5,375 bases of DNA from Gammaproteobacteria bacterium. GTDB lineage: Bacteria > Pseudomonadota > Gammaproteobacteria > Chromatiales > Chromatiaceae. The position numbers and the translations under genes were made by a program. Below the pieces are notes generated by a model. That model was not told the origin of the DNA, searched no databases, and saw only the letters and a program-made list of their open reading frames with translations. Numbering within the stretch: position 1 is the first letter of the stretch; each line of letters opens with the position of its first letter. The stretch covers positions 1 through 5,375 of the forward strand of contig JARFQQ010000070.1 in the NCBI GenBank assembly GCA_029287695.1. Direction: 5' to 3'. Shown piece after piece: positions 1 through 5,375 of this stretch.

Positions 1-495
1 CTCGTAAAAGACCATCGTCGATCCGAAATCGCGCAACGCCTCGAGCCTCGCCCGGCGTTTGGATGACGTACGGGGAAGGAATCCCTCGAACAGGAAGCGG
101 TCCGTCGGCAGCCCCGAAATACTGAGTGCAGTAATAACCGCGCTTGGCCCCGGAACCGCAATAACGAGCAAACCGAGTTCGCGACAACGGGCAACCAGCG
201 GAAAACCGGGGTCGCTGATCAGGGGCGTCCCCGCATCCGACACCAGTGCAATCCGGCCACCTTCCTGCAGCAACTGCAGGATGCGGTCGATACGCTCGCG
301 TTCGTTGTGCTCGTGCAGTGACAGCATCGCCGGCGCCTGGATGCCCAGGGCATCGAACAGCTTTTTCGTATGCCTCGTATCCTCGGCAGCAACGAGATCC
401 ACTTGCCCGAGGGTCTCTGTGGCCCGGCGGCTGATGTCGGAAAGATTCCCGATCGGCGTCGCCACCACATAAAGCACGCCGGGTTCGTTTGACAT
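1..495 (-). CDS. rsmI: 16S rRNA (cytidine-1402-2'-O)-methyltransferase RsmI, N-terminal part, cut by window edge
   Basis: RsmI uses S-adenosylmethionine to methylate the 2'-hydroxyl of C1402 in the decoding centre of 16S rRNA; with RsmH it makes m4Cm1402. The minus strand is open from the ATG at 495-493 to base 1, giving 165 codons of a protein usually near 280-290 residues; the C-terminal part lies off the left edge. Visible SAM/tetrapyrrole-methylase family motifs are GVLYVVATPIGNLSDIS (residues 6-22), AAEDTRHTKKL (36-46), the glycine-rich ALVSDAGTPLISDPG (83-97), AVPGPSA (113-119) and FLFEGFLPR (134-142). The start is placed by the standard spacing to the first motif; the frame stays open upstream and no good ribosome binding site is visible. 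The gene diverges from lpoA, as in many gammaproteobacteria. The family call is very secure. Confidence 0.96.
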   Translation of the reverse strand, partial: MSNEPGVLYVVATPIGNLSDISRRATETLGQVDLVAAEDTRHTKKLFDALGIQAPAMLSLHEHNERERIDRILQLLQEGGRIALVSDAGTPLISDPGFPLVARCRELGLLVIAVPGPSAVITALSISGLPTDRFLFEGFLPRTSSKRRARLEALRDFGSTMVFYE

Positions 496-507
496 CCTGG
501 CCGTCAC

Positions 508-536
508 TTCAGATACTCTTTTGCCATCACTACAGT
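508..536 (+). promoter_or_regulatory. Possible sigma-70 promoter for the lpoA cluster in the divergent gap
   Basis: The 64-bp gap between the rsmI and lpoA starts (496-559) must hold the promoters of both genes unless rsmI is transcribed from inside lpoA. On the plus strand TTCAGA (508-513) and TACAGT (531-536) are 17 bp apart, and each matches 4 of 6 consensus bases. This would start transcription near 543 and leave a leader of about 17 nt. I found no equally good pair on the minus strand. No strong Shine-Dalgarno sequence precedes the lpoA ATG. This is a weak, by-eye match. Confidence 0.25.
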
Positions 537-559
537 AATCACCACCCTACCCGCCGGTT

Positions 560-2293
560 ATGCTATCACCCAACAAGTTTTTCATAACTCTATTTTGCGC
601 TGCACTGCTTCTCGCCGGCTGCGAGTCGCCCATCAAAAGCAGCGGCTACAGTCTGACAGGCGGTTCACAGGAACAGCGAGCGGAACGCCTGGCCCAATCC
701 GGTGACTATGCCGGCGCCGCCTTTCTCTTTGAGCGTATCGCTGACGAACGCTCGGGCGATAGCCGCATCAGGAACCTTCTGACAGCTGCCGATTATTACC
801 TGCTGGCCAACGATCTTTACTCCGTCAACCGCATCATGCAGGCACTGGAGGGCACCGACACCAGCAAATTCGCACTCTACCCCGTGATCAGGGCCGACCT
901 CTTGCTCCGGAATGGCAACACAGCTGCCGCGCTTCTTGCGCTCGGGCAGGCTCCGCGCGGCACGGACGAGTACATCACCTATCGCTACTACTCGACAATG
1001 GCAAGAATCCAGATGCAGGCCGACAACAGGCGGGCCGCACTGGACACCATGCTGCAACTCGATGGCCGCATGCGTGATGAAAAGTGGAGATTGTCAAACC
1101 AGCGCGCCATCATCGCGCTGCTATCGGGCATGTCTGTCAGCGAACGGCAACAACTGATGATCGACAACGATCCCGTGCTCGCCGGCTGGGCCATCCTTGC
1201 CGACATTCTGGAACACAGCCCGTCGCTCCCTGAAAGGAACACCAGGCTCGCCGCCTGGAAGACAAGCTTCCCCTCCCACCCGGCACTGAGGCAACTCTAC
1301 GAGGCCGACATATCGGCAGCTGCTGGTAGCGTCGGCAACATTGCCGTACTCCTGCCGATGACCGGCGTCTACGCCAAAGCCTCCGGGGCCATTCGCCAGG
1401 GTATCGAGATGACGCACAGCATGCTGCCGCCCGAAAAGCGGCCCGGGCTGCGATACATCGACAGCACGACCCTTTCCAGCGCCCTGCCGCAGGCGCAGGA
1501 CGCCGACCTGATTATCGGCCCCCTGACCAGGGAATCCGTGCAAAGCGTCATTTCCGGGGGAAGTTCCGGCAAGACGGTGATCACGCTGAATCAGGCAAGT
1601 GATTATTCGCCCGACGGCATTCTCCAGTTCGGCCTTTCAACGGCTGCCGAAGGCGCGATGATTGCCGACAAGGCCTGGCAGGATGGGCTGCGCTCTGCAG
1701 CGGTTATCTATCCGAATGCCAGCTGGGGAACGCGCTACCTCGAAGGGTTCCGCGGCCAGTGGGAATCACTGGGTGGCTACATCGCCGGCAGTGTGAGCTA
1801 TGACCAGAACCAGAAGGATTTCAGTGCCCTGATGAAAAGCCTCATGCAGGAGGGCGGAGACTTCGTCTTCATTATTGCCAAGCCAGTCACTGCCAGGCAG
1901 ATACGCCAGCAAGTCGGCTTTTTTGGCAGCGCAGGAACACCCGTCTATGCAGCATCCACAGCTTATGATCGCAGGCTCTACGGCTCGCAGGACCGGGACT
2001 TCAACGACGTCAAGGTCCCCGTCCTGCGCTGGACAGTCCCCGGGCAATTCATCTCCGGCGTACCCGACTGGGAGACCTTCAAGACAGCCGGAAATTTTGA
2101 CCCCGGACTCGCGAAATTCTATGCGCTGGGTATCGATGCACTGCTCATCGCCGTCAACAACGAGGCACTTTCCAGCGGCGGTAGCATCACAGGCGCAACC
2201 GGTGACTTGCGTGTGGATTTCAACGGCATCGTCCAGCGCAACATGATCTGGCTGCACTACCAGAACGGGATTCCGACTCCACTCTACTACTGA
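560..2293 (+). CDS. lpoA: Outer-membrane lipoprotein LpoA (LppC family), activator of PBP1A
   Basis: LpoA is an outer-membrane lipoprotein that reaches through the periplasm to stimulate peptidoglycan synthesis by the bifunctional synthase PBP1A. The 577-residue product starts with a short positive segment (K6), a hydrophobic stretch (residues 7-19) and the lipobox LLAGC with the lipidated cysteine at 21. The residue after it is Glu, not Asp, which fits transport to the outer membrane. Residues about 30-250 are helix-rich with repeats such as GDYAGAAFLFERIAD, as in the TPR-like N-domain. From about residue 258 (VGNIAVLLPMTG) the rest resembles a type 1 periplasmic-binding-protein fold, the family's C-domain. 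From recalled family lengths it is shorter than E. coli LpoA (about 680) and close to the Haemophilus form (about 575). It heads a tight cluster, with yraN 14 bp downstream. The ATG at 560 gives a complete lipoprotein signal, although its ribosome binding site is poor. Confidence 0.93.
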   Translation: MLSPNKFFITLFCAALLLAGCESPIKSSGYSLTGGSQEQRAERLAQSGDYAGAAFLFERIADERSGDSRIRNLLTAADYYLLANDLYSVNRIMQALEGTDTSKFALYPVIRADLLLRNGNTAAALLALGQAPRGTDEYITYRYYSTMARIQMQADNRRAALDTMLQLDGRMRDEKWRLSNQRAIIALLSGMSVSERQQLMIDNDPVLAGWAILADILEHSPSLPERNTRLAAWKTSFPSHPALRQLYEADISAAAGSVGNIAVLLPMTGVYAKASGAIRQGIEMTHSMLPPEKRPGLRYIDSTTLSSALPQAQDADLIIGPLTRESVQSVISGGSSGKTVITLNQASDYSPDGILQFGLSTAAEGAMIADKAWQDGLRSAAVIYPNASWGTRYLEGFRGQWESLGGYIAGSVSYDQNQKDFSALMKSLMQEGGDFVFIIAKPVTARQIRQQVGFFGSAGTPVYAASTAYDRRLYGSQDRDFNDVKVPVLRWTVPGQFISGVPDWETFKTAGNFDPGLAKFYALGIDALLIAVNNEALSSGGSITGATGDLRVDFNGIVQRNMIWLHYQNGIPTPLYY

Positions 2294-2306
2294 GAGGCAA
2301 GGGAGG
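2292..2306 (+). promoter_or_regulatory. Purine-rich ribosome binding region of yraN
   Basis: The 14-bp gap after the lpoA stop is almost wholly purine. GAGAGG (2292-2297) lies 10 bases before the yraN ATG at 2308, and a stronger-looking GGGAGG (2301-2306) lies only one base before it. The first overlaps the TGA stop of lpoA (2291-2293). A ribosome finishing lpoA would therefore sit on the yraN initiation site, which suggests translational coupling. Which core is used cannot be decided from sequence alone. Confidence 0.5.
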
Positions 2307-2307
2307 G

Positions 2308-2664
2308 ATGACAACACATGCGACAGGACGTCGCGCGGAACAAATCGCCAGAGAGTTTCTTTCCGGGCAGGGACTCAAGCCGGTCGAGGAGAACTGGCAC
2401 TGCCGGCTGGGGGAGATCGATCTCATCATGCGAGAGCGTGATGTGCTGGTGTTCGTGGAAGTCCGTTTCCGCAAGAACAGCCGCTTCGGAACCCCGGCAG
2501 AGACCGTCGGTCATACCAAGCAGCGCCGCCTGGTTCTGGCAGCCCATCATTATCTGCAAAGGTTCCGTAAGCCGCCGCCCTGTCGCTTCGACATTGTCGC
2601 CATGACGGCCGAGCCGGCGCTGCAGATGGAATGGATACGCAACGCCTTTGATGCAACGTTATAA
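2308..2664 (+). CDS. yraN: YraN family protein (UPF0102), predicted endonuclease-like fold
   Basis: This is a 118-residue cytoplasmic protein of the widespread UPF0102 family, which has a restriction-endonuclease or Holliday-junction-resolvase-like fold; its cellular role is not well established. The family pattern is clear: an N-terminal helix TGRRAEQIAREFL (residues 6-18), GEIDLIMRE (35-43), VFVEVRFRK (48-56), a Lys/Arg helix around TKQRRLVLAAHHYL, and CRFDIVA near residue 93. Acidic residues E36, D38 and E51, with R53 in the EVR position, match the remnant PD-(D/E)XK-type site. The length is normal for the family. It sits between lpoA and dolP as in enterobacteria, but diaA, which follows yraN in E. 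coli, is missing. The stop codon TAA is at 2662-2664. Confidence 0.94.
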   Translation: MTTHATGRRAEQIAREFLSGQGLKPVEENWHCRLGEIDLIMRERDVLVFVEVRFRKNSRFGTPAETVGHTKQRRLVLAAHHYLQRFRKPPPCRFDIVAMTAEPALQMEWIRNAFDATL

Positions 2665-2684
2665 TGCCCCTTCACGACAACCAT

Positions 2685-2692
2685 GAGAAAAG
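2685..2692 (+). promoter_or_regulatory. Ribosome binding site that favours the 2694 start of dolP
   Basis: GAGAAAAG at 2685-2692 lies just before the ATG at 2694, with the GAG core six bases from the start codon. The upstream in-frame ATG at 2664 overlaps the yraN stop and would add ten residues, including His, Asp, Glu and Lys, ahead of the signal peptide. The 2694 start instead gives a normal lipoprotein signal beginning Met-Lys. Confidence 0.55.
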
Positions 2693-2693
2693 C

Positions 2694-3281
2694 ATGAAAC
2701 CTGCACTCCCCCTGATTCTTTCCGCTGCACTTGCAATCCCCTTCCTGACCGGCTGTGCTGTGGCCGTCATTGGCGGGACTGCAGCGACTGTCGCAACGAT
2801 TCATGACAGGCGGACCACCGGCACGATCATCGAGGACCAGAACATCAAGCTGCGCGTGCGCAGCCTGCTGGGCGACAGGCCGGAAATCAACAGCAGGTCC
2901 AACATCCATGTTACGAGCTACAACCAGCGCGTGTTGCTCTACGGCCAGACCGAGGATGCGACTCTTGCAGAGACTTTCGCACAGGAGGTCAGCAAACTGC
3001 CGAAGGTAAACGCAGTCTACAACGAGGTCATCGAGGGCGCCCGGACAGATGCCTGGGACTATAGTCGTGATACCGCGCTTGTGACCAAGATCAAGACGTT
3101 GCTGATAAACGTCGATGTCGACGGCTTCGATCCAACCCGCGTAAAAGTCGCCGCCTCAGACGGCAATATCTATCTCATGGGCCTGGTGACACCTGACGAG
3201 GGAGTGGCCGTCGTCGAATATGTCCGTGGCATCAGCGGCGTCAAGAAAGTCGTCGAGATTTTTGAATACGTCAGCGTCTGA
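2694..3281 (+). CDS. dolP: BON-domain outer-membrane lipoprotein DolP (YraP)
   Basis: DolP is an outer-membrane lipoprotein with two BON domains. In E. coli it binds anionic phospholipid, localises to division sites and supports outer-membrane integrity. The 195-residue product, close to E. coli's 191, has a signal peptide with a hydrophobic core at residues 4-19 and the lipobox LTGC, with the lipidated cysteine at 21. A glycine/alanine-rich linker leads to the conserved DRRTTGT (38-44). BON1 covers about 46-115 (RVRSLLGDRPEI, VLLYGQTED, VNAVYNEV) and BON2 about 122-193 (LVTKIKTLL, IYLMGLVTPDE, GVKKVVEIFEYV). I chose ATG 2694 over 2664 because of its ribosome binding site and clean signal peptide. 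It is 29 bp after yraN, and its end overlaps the next gene. Older annotations may call it a BON-domain transporter or an osmotically inducible protein. Confidence 0.93.
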   Translation: MKPALPLILSAALAIPFLTGCAVAVIGGTAATVATIHDRRTTGTIIEDQNIKLRVRSLLGDRPEINSRSNIHVTSYNQRVLLYGQTEDATLAETFAQEVSKLPKVNAVYNEVIEGARTDAWDYSRDTALVTKIKTLLINVDVDGFDPTRVKVAASDGNIYLMGLVTPDEGVAVVEYVRGISGVKKVVEIFEYVSV

Positions 3282-4662
3282 CCTCACTCCTGAAGCAGTT
3301 GCCGCATTGTCAGAGGCCGCCGGTAGCGGCAACCTGCTGACGGAGGCCGCTGACTGCTGGCCTTATGCCTATGACAACAGTCGCAGGCAAGCATCTCCCG
3401 GCGCTGTTGTCTTTGCCCGTACCCATGACCAGGTCGCGGCTATCGTTTCTGCCTGTAACCACCACAGGATCGCGCTCGTCAGCCGGGGGAGCGGTACGGG
3501 AACGACAGGCGCAACCGTCCCCCTCGACCATGCCGTCGTACTCTCTTTCGAACGCATGAACCGGATCCTCGTTATCGACAGCGACAACCGCATGGCGACA
3601 GTGGAGCCGGGGGTCACCAATGCGCAACTCCAGGCTGCCGCCGGAGAGCAGGGATTTTTCTGGCCACCCGACCCGACCAGCGCAGCTGTCTGCACTGTCG
3701 GAGGCAACCTGGCCTACAACTCTGCCGGCCCGCGCGCAGTCAAATACGGCACACCGCGTGAAAATACCCTTGCCCTGCGTGCAGTCACCGGAAGCGGCGA
3801 ATCGATACGCACCGGATCCATGACCACCAAGGGCGTGGTCGGTTATGACCTTACGCGCCTGCTGATCGGATCCGAGGGCACCCTGGCCGTTATCACGGAG
3901 GCCACACTGAAGCTCACGCCGCTGTCAGAGACGAGGCGCACCCTCAGTGCGAGCTACAGCAGTATCCATGCGGCCGCTCGAGCAGTTGCTGCGATCATGG
4001 CCCAGCCGGTCACGCCCTACGCCCTGGAGTTCATGGACAGGCCGGCACTCGAGATGGTGCGAAATTTCTCCTCCATCGACTTGCCGGAAGCGATCGGCGC
4101 CATGCTCATCATCGAGGTCGATGGCATGGCCGATGGCATCGATGAAAGTCTGCGGCGGGTTGCTGAAGCGGCGGAAGACGAGGGGTGCATCGAAATCAAT
4201 CTCGCAGAAACGCCGGATGATGTCGAAAAGCTCTGGAAAACGCGCAAATCGCTCTCCCCCGCCCTGCGCCATGTCGCCCCGAAAAAGATCAACGAGGATA
4301 TCGCCGTTCCCATCTCCGCCATGCCTGCCCTCATCGAGGGGCTCGAACGTCTTTCCGGGGAGCACGGCATCACCATCGTGAATTTCGGGCATGCCGGCAA
4401 TGGGAACATCCATGTGAATCTGCTCGTCAATCCGGATGACAGCGCTGAAATGCAACGCGCCGATGCCTGCCTCGCGGACGTCTTCTCGCTCGTGATTTCA
4501 CTCAGGGGAACACTCTCCGGCGAGCATGGTGTCGGACTGGAGAAACGGGACTACATCGTCCAGGAACTCGACCCCGTCTCCCTGCGCCTCATGCACAGCA
4601 TCAAGCAACAGTTCGATCCGAACAATATCCTCAATCCGGGCAAGACCCTGCCACCGATCTAG
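3220..4662 (+). CDS. FAD-linked oxidase, GlcD / D-lactate dehydrogenase-like family; start uncertain (3220 ATG or 3262 TTG)
   Basis: This is a flavoprotein of the 2-hydroxyacid dehydrogenase group (COG0277 type: GlcD, D-lactate and D-2-hydroxyglutarate dehydrogenases), which oxidises a 2-hydroxy acid to a 2-oxo acid. The exact substrate cannot be read from sequence. In the 480-residue reading the FAD-binding PCMH domain spans about 58-235: SRGSGTGTTGA (88-98), PDPTSA (151-156) followed by CTVGGNLAYNSAGPRAVKYG (158-177), and LLIGSEGTLAVITEATL (214-230). The C-terminal FAD-oxidase domain contains NFGHAGNGNIHVN (388-400), SGEHGVGLEKRD (433-444) and FDPNNILNPGK (465-475). H391, H398 and E435 match the metal-binding positions known in D-2-hydroxyglutarate dehydrogenase, with H436 as the likely base. 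No glcE or glcF partner is nearby, so it probably works alone. The 3220 start overlaps dolP by 62 bp and has no good ribosome binding site; TTG 3262 overlaps by only 20 bp and begins close to the conserved region. The stop is secure. Confidence 0.9.
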   Translation: MSVASAASRKSSRFLNTSASDLTPEAVAALSEAAGSGNLLTEAADCWPYAYDNSRRQASPGAVVFARTHDQVAAIVSACNHHRIALVSRGSGTGTTGATVPLDHAVVLSFERMNRILVIDSDNRMATVEPGVTNAQLQAAAGEQGFFWPPDPTSAAVCTVGGNLAYNSAGPRAVKYGTPRENTLALRAVTGSGESIRTGSMTTKGVVGYDLTRLLIGSEGTLAVITEATLKLTPLSETRRTLSASYSSIHAAARAVAAIMAQPVTPYALEFMDRPALEMVRNFSSIDLPEAIGAMLIIEVDGMADGIDESLRRVAEAAEDEGCIEINLAETPDDVEKLWKTRKSLSPALRHVAPKKINEDIAVPISAMPALIEGLERLSGEHGITIVNFGHAGNGNIHVNLLVNPDDSAEMQRADACLADVFSLVISLRGTLSGEHGVGLEKRDYIVQELDPVSLRLMHSIKQQFDPNNILNPGKTLPPI

Positions 4663-4670
4663 TTTCATTT

Positions 4671-4811
4671 ACCACGAAGAGCACAAAGAGCACGAAGCCT
4701 GAATGGCTGAACACATCAGGGCCAAGGATGAGTTCGACTTCTGGTTGCCGCTGTACACATGAACAACACAGGAAAAAGCCCACTCCTGGTGATCTCTGTG
4801 TTCTTTGTGGT
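4671..4811. repeat. Palindromic repeat unit 1 (diverged copy)
   Basis: The left arm (4671-4697) and right arm (4785-4811) are inverted copies matching at about 21 of 27 positions by eye. The unit is 141 bp and begins 8 bp after the oxidase stop codon. Its core (4698-4784) differs strongly from units 2 and 3, but it keeps a CATGAACAA-like piece shared with unit 4 and the terminal TGGTGATCT. Confidence 0.8.
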
Positions 4812-4849
4812 GGAGAAATAATCTTGCAAGAGAGCGGTATTAAATCCTT

Positions 4850-4987
4850 ACCACCAAGAGCACAAAAAACACGAAGTTTTGATGCCTCGATGGGCCTGGT
4901 CTTGCCATTACCCCGCTTTCAGACTGCTGCGCCATCCATAAAGAACGTGCACAGATAATCCTTAGTGATCTCTGTGTTCTTTGTGGT
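4850..4987. repeat. Palindromic repeat unit 2 (near-identical to unit 3)
   Basis: This 138-bp unit has its left arm at 4850-4876 and right arm at 4961-4987. It is the same length as unit 3 and differs from it at about 12 positions with no gaps, so the pair duplicated recently or was evened out by gene conversion. The core shares GATGGGCCTGG and AAAGAACGTGCACAGATAAT with unit 3. The left arm has drifted (ACCACCAAG), which weakens the stem slightly. Confidence 0.85.
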
Positions 4988-5021
4988 AGAAAAAATTCCG
5001 AGCTAGCGGCAATAAATATTT

Positions 5022-5159
5022 ACCACGAAGAGCACAAAGGACACGAAGTTTTGATGCGTCGATGGGCCTGGCCTTGTCATTACCCTGCTTTCAGGCTGCT
5101 GCGCCACCCATAAAGAACGTGCACAGATAATCCTTGGTGATCTTCGTGTTCTTTGTGGT
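5022..5159. repeat. Palindromic repeat unit 3 (near-identical to unit 2)
   Basis: The left arm (5022-5048) and right arm (5133-5159) match as inverted copies at about 21 of 27 positions. Three of the mismatches (the 6th, 11th and 19th bases of the arm) would be G-U pairs in a plus-strand transcript. The unit is 138 bp and is followed by an A-rich run (AGAAAAAAA), not a T-run, so it does not look like an intrinsic terminator for rightward transcription. Confidence 0.85.
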
Positions 5160-5195
5160 AGAAAAAAACCTGCAAGAAAGTGGCAATACATTCTT

Positions 5196-5341
5196 ACCAC
5201 GAAGGTCACGAAGAACACGAAGTCTTGATGCTTGAATAGACCAGATCCTGTGATCACCTGCTTTAGGCTTGCTGCTGTATCCATGAACAAGAAACGCAGG
5301 GAATCCCTGGTGATCTTTGCGTTCTTTGTGTTCTTCGTGGT
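5196..5341. repeat. Palindromic repeat unit 4 (diverged, with an extra 9-bp arm block)
   Basis: This is the longest unit, at 146 bp. The left arm is at 5196-5222. The right arm (5306-5341) holds four 9-bp blocks where units 2 and 3 have three, which accounts for most of the extra length. The outermost nine bases of the two arms pair perfectly (ACCACGAAG with CTTCGTGGT). The core is diverged from units 2 and 3 but keeps GCTGCTG, a CCATGAACAAG piece and the closing CTGGTGATCT. Confidence 0.82.
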
Positions 5342-5375
5342 TGAAATATTGATCTATGCAAGAGTGGCTTTGCAC

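Larger units (their letters stand above)
4663..5375. repeat. Tandem array of four long palindromic intergenic repeats, running to the window edge
   Basis: This 713-bp stretch has no credible gene. It holds four related units starting at 4671, 4850, 5022 and 5196, so the period is 179, 172 and 174 bp. Each unit opens with a purine-rich arm (ACCACGAAG and variants) and closes with its near reverse complement (CTTTGTGGT or CTTCGTGGT). The links between units also resemble each other: an A-rich start, then TGCAAGARAG or a variant, a GGCAATA-like piece and a T-rich end. The repeating unit is therefore arm, core, arm and link together, which points to tandem duplication rather than separate insertions. 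The link after unit 4 (5342-5375) starts normally and is cut by the edge, so more copies may follow. Base composition is visibly richer in A and T than the genes. No transposase or target-site duplication is seen. Function is unknown. Confidence 0.88.

Noticed and set aside
59..472. 137-codon plus-strand open frame
   Set aside because: It lies antisense to rsmI, whose conserved family motifs fill the whole stretch; its own peptide is Ser/Arg-rich with no recognisable pattern.
2664..2693. Upstream ATG for dolP overlapping the yraN stop
   Set aside because: It would add ten mostly polar residues before the signal peptide; the ATG at 2694 has its own ribosome binding site and gives a normal lipoprotein signal.
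4812..4849. Rho-independent terminator after the first palindrome
   Set aside because: The palindrome has a long core and is followed by purine-rich sequence, not a T-run, on the plus strand; the minus strand also lacks a T-run after the stem.
4728..4958. Small protein-coding gene of 76 codons on the plus strand
   Set aside because: It spans repeat unit 1, a link and unit 2, has no ribosome binding site, and its peptide is a translation of repeat arms.
5003..5290. Small minus-strand gene with hydrophobic FVTFVV segments, possible membrane protein
   Set aside because: The hydrophobic pieces are exactly the repeat arms read in reverse, and the frame runs through two repeat units and their link.
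4671..5341. CRISPR array
   Set aside because: Repeats of 138-146 bp are far too long, they are palindromic and diverged, and the 34-38 bp links resemble one another instead of being unique spacers. No cas gene is present.
4663..5375. Insertion sequence or MITE
   Set aside because: There is no transposase, no target-site duplication can be identified, and the links between units are homologous, which fits tandem duplication better than repeated insertion. A very old element origin cannot be excluded.

Overview
The window looks like a chromosomal segment of a GC-rich gammaproteobacterium. The main reason is the conserved cell-envelope block: rsmI points left, and lpoA, yraN and dolP point right. 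LpoA is an activator of penicillin-binding protein 1A that is known from Gammaproteobacteria. I cannot name the genus.

Layout. Positions 1-495 (minus strand) hold the N-terminal 165 codons of RsmI, the 16S rRNA C1402 2'-O-methyltransferase, cut by the left edge. A 64-bp divergent gap (496-559) separates it from a compact rightward cluster: lpoA (560-2293), yraN (2308-2664), dolP (2694-3281, BON-domain lipoprotein) and a GlcD-type FAD-linked oxidase (about 3220 or 3262 to 4662). Gaps in the cluster are 14 and 29 bp, and the last pair overlaps, so it is probably one transcription unit. Two of the genes encode outer-membrane lipoproteins for peptidoglycan synthesis and envelope integrity. YraN is a conserved nuclease-fold protein of unclear role, and the oxidase is a metabolic gene joined to the end. 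The diaA gene, which lies between yraN and dolP in E. coli, is absent here.

From 4663 to the right edge (713 bp) I see no credible gene. The stretch is a tandem array of four long, imperfectly palindromic repeats of 138-146 bp, repeating about every 172-179 bp and joined by spacers that resemble one another. The arms are built from a 9-bp motif, roughly ANCACRAAG. The two middle copies are nearly identical (about 12 differences in 138 bp) and the outer two are diverged. The array begins 8 bp after the oxidase stop codon and seems to run past the window edge. It is the only part that ordinary gene annotation does not explain. I found no sign of a defence system, transposase, CRISPR array, tRNA or rRNA.
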